DNA of 5,164 bases, taken from positions 1 to 5,164 of the forward strand of contig DJXC01000053.1 in the NCBI GenBank assembly GCA_002449575.1. The letters are read 5' to 3'. Below the pieces are notes generated by a model. That model had not been told where the DNA came from, made no database searches, and saw only the letters and a list, made by a program, of their open reading frames with translations. The stretch comes from Ruminococcus sp. UBA7014. Its GTDB lineage: Bacteria > Bacillota > Clostridia > Oscillospirales > Ruminococcaceae. Position 1 is the first letter of the stretch; each line of letters opens with the position of its first letter. Shown here one piece after another: positions 5,079 to 5,164 of this stretch. Made by a program: the position numbers and the translations under genes.

Positions 5079-5164
5079 TCAGGTCGCAGCAACAGAAACA
5101 TAAATGCCGTTCTGCTTGTTGTCGAAAACGTCCGTAATGCCGTAGGCACGGTAGAAAAATGCCC
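5079..5164 (-). CDS. Major capsid protein, C-terminal end only (5' part beyond window)
   Basis: Only the last 27 complete sense codons and the TGA stop are present; two bases of a further codon lie at the right edge. The readable end is AFFYRAYGITDVF followed by DNKQNGIYVSVAAT. The pattern Y-R-x-YG-x-x-DVF-x-NK-x-x-GIY is the usual C-terminal strand and loop of major capsid proteins in this group of Firmicute phages. Its position, immediately before the neck genes, agrees. The capsid protein would form the icosahedral shell. The identification rests on a short tail, so a different structural protein cannot be fully excluded. The next gene starts 15 bases after the stop. Confidence 0.72.
   Translation of the reverse strand, partial: AFFYRAYGITDVFDNKQNGIYVSVAAT

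Noticed and set aside
1..5164. Promoters, terminators, tRNA genes, CRISPR arrays, insertion sequences or attachment sites
   Set aside because: The genes cover almost all bases. I found no gap over 20 bases, no hairpin plus T-run in the direction of transcription, no regularly spaced DNA repeats and no transposase or integrase sequence.
1..5164. A new defence or anti-defence system hidden in the operon
   Set aside because: Every gene except the 28-residue one falls into a known structural slot of siphophage late operons. Nothing looks like inserted cargo by strand, spacing or composition.
1..5164. Apparent absence of CTAG as a second restriction-avoidance signal
   Set aside because: CTAG is generally rare in bacterial coding DNA because it contains a stop triplet and rare codons, so its absence is not informative on its own.

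Overview
The window is a compact piece of a siphovirus-type phage or prophage late (structural) operon, read entirely on the minus strand. It probably comes from a low-to-mid GC Firmicute in the Ruminococcus/Clostridia range. The host guess is an inference from strong AGGAGG-type ribosome binding sites, occasional TTG starts and the gene families present. No bacterial gene lies in the window, so neither the host nor the lysogenic state is proven.

Read in the direction of transcription (right to left), the order is: C-terminal tail of the major capsid protein (5164-5079), a 28-residue charged mini-protein (5063-4977), head-tail connector/adaptor (4976-4569), probable head-closure / minor capsid 1-like protein (about 4563-4228), minor capsid 2-like neck protein (4231-3860), minor capsid 3-like / tail-terminator candidate (3863-3447), major tail tube protein (3433-2945), a DUF6673-like tail assembly chaperone (2938-2549), a Gp15-family protein (2568-1990) and a long tape measure protein (1972 to beyond the left edge). 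This is the usual capsid - neck - tail tube - chaperone - tape measure order of Gram-positive siphophages. The proteins would act together to close the filled capsid, attach the tail and polymerise the tube around the tape measure.

Spacing is extremely tight. There are 4-base overlaps of the ATGA or GTGA type, a 20-base overlap, and gaps of 18 bases or less. There is no non-coding stretch longer than 20 bases and no visible internal promoter or terminator, so this is the middle of one polycistronic message. The many plus-strand open frames are codon-usage shadows.

I do not see a new defence system or other accessory cargo. The observations most worth following are: complete absence of the tetranucleotide GATC; a regular 22-23 residue hydrophobic repeat in the tape measure; a possible slippery A-run where the chaperone and Gp15 frames overlap; and a conserved-looking 28-codon gene that automatic gene callers would easily miss.
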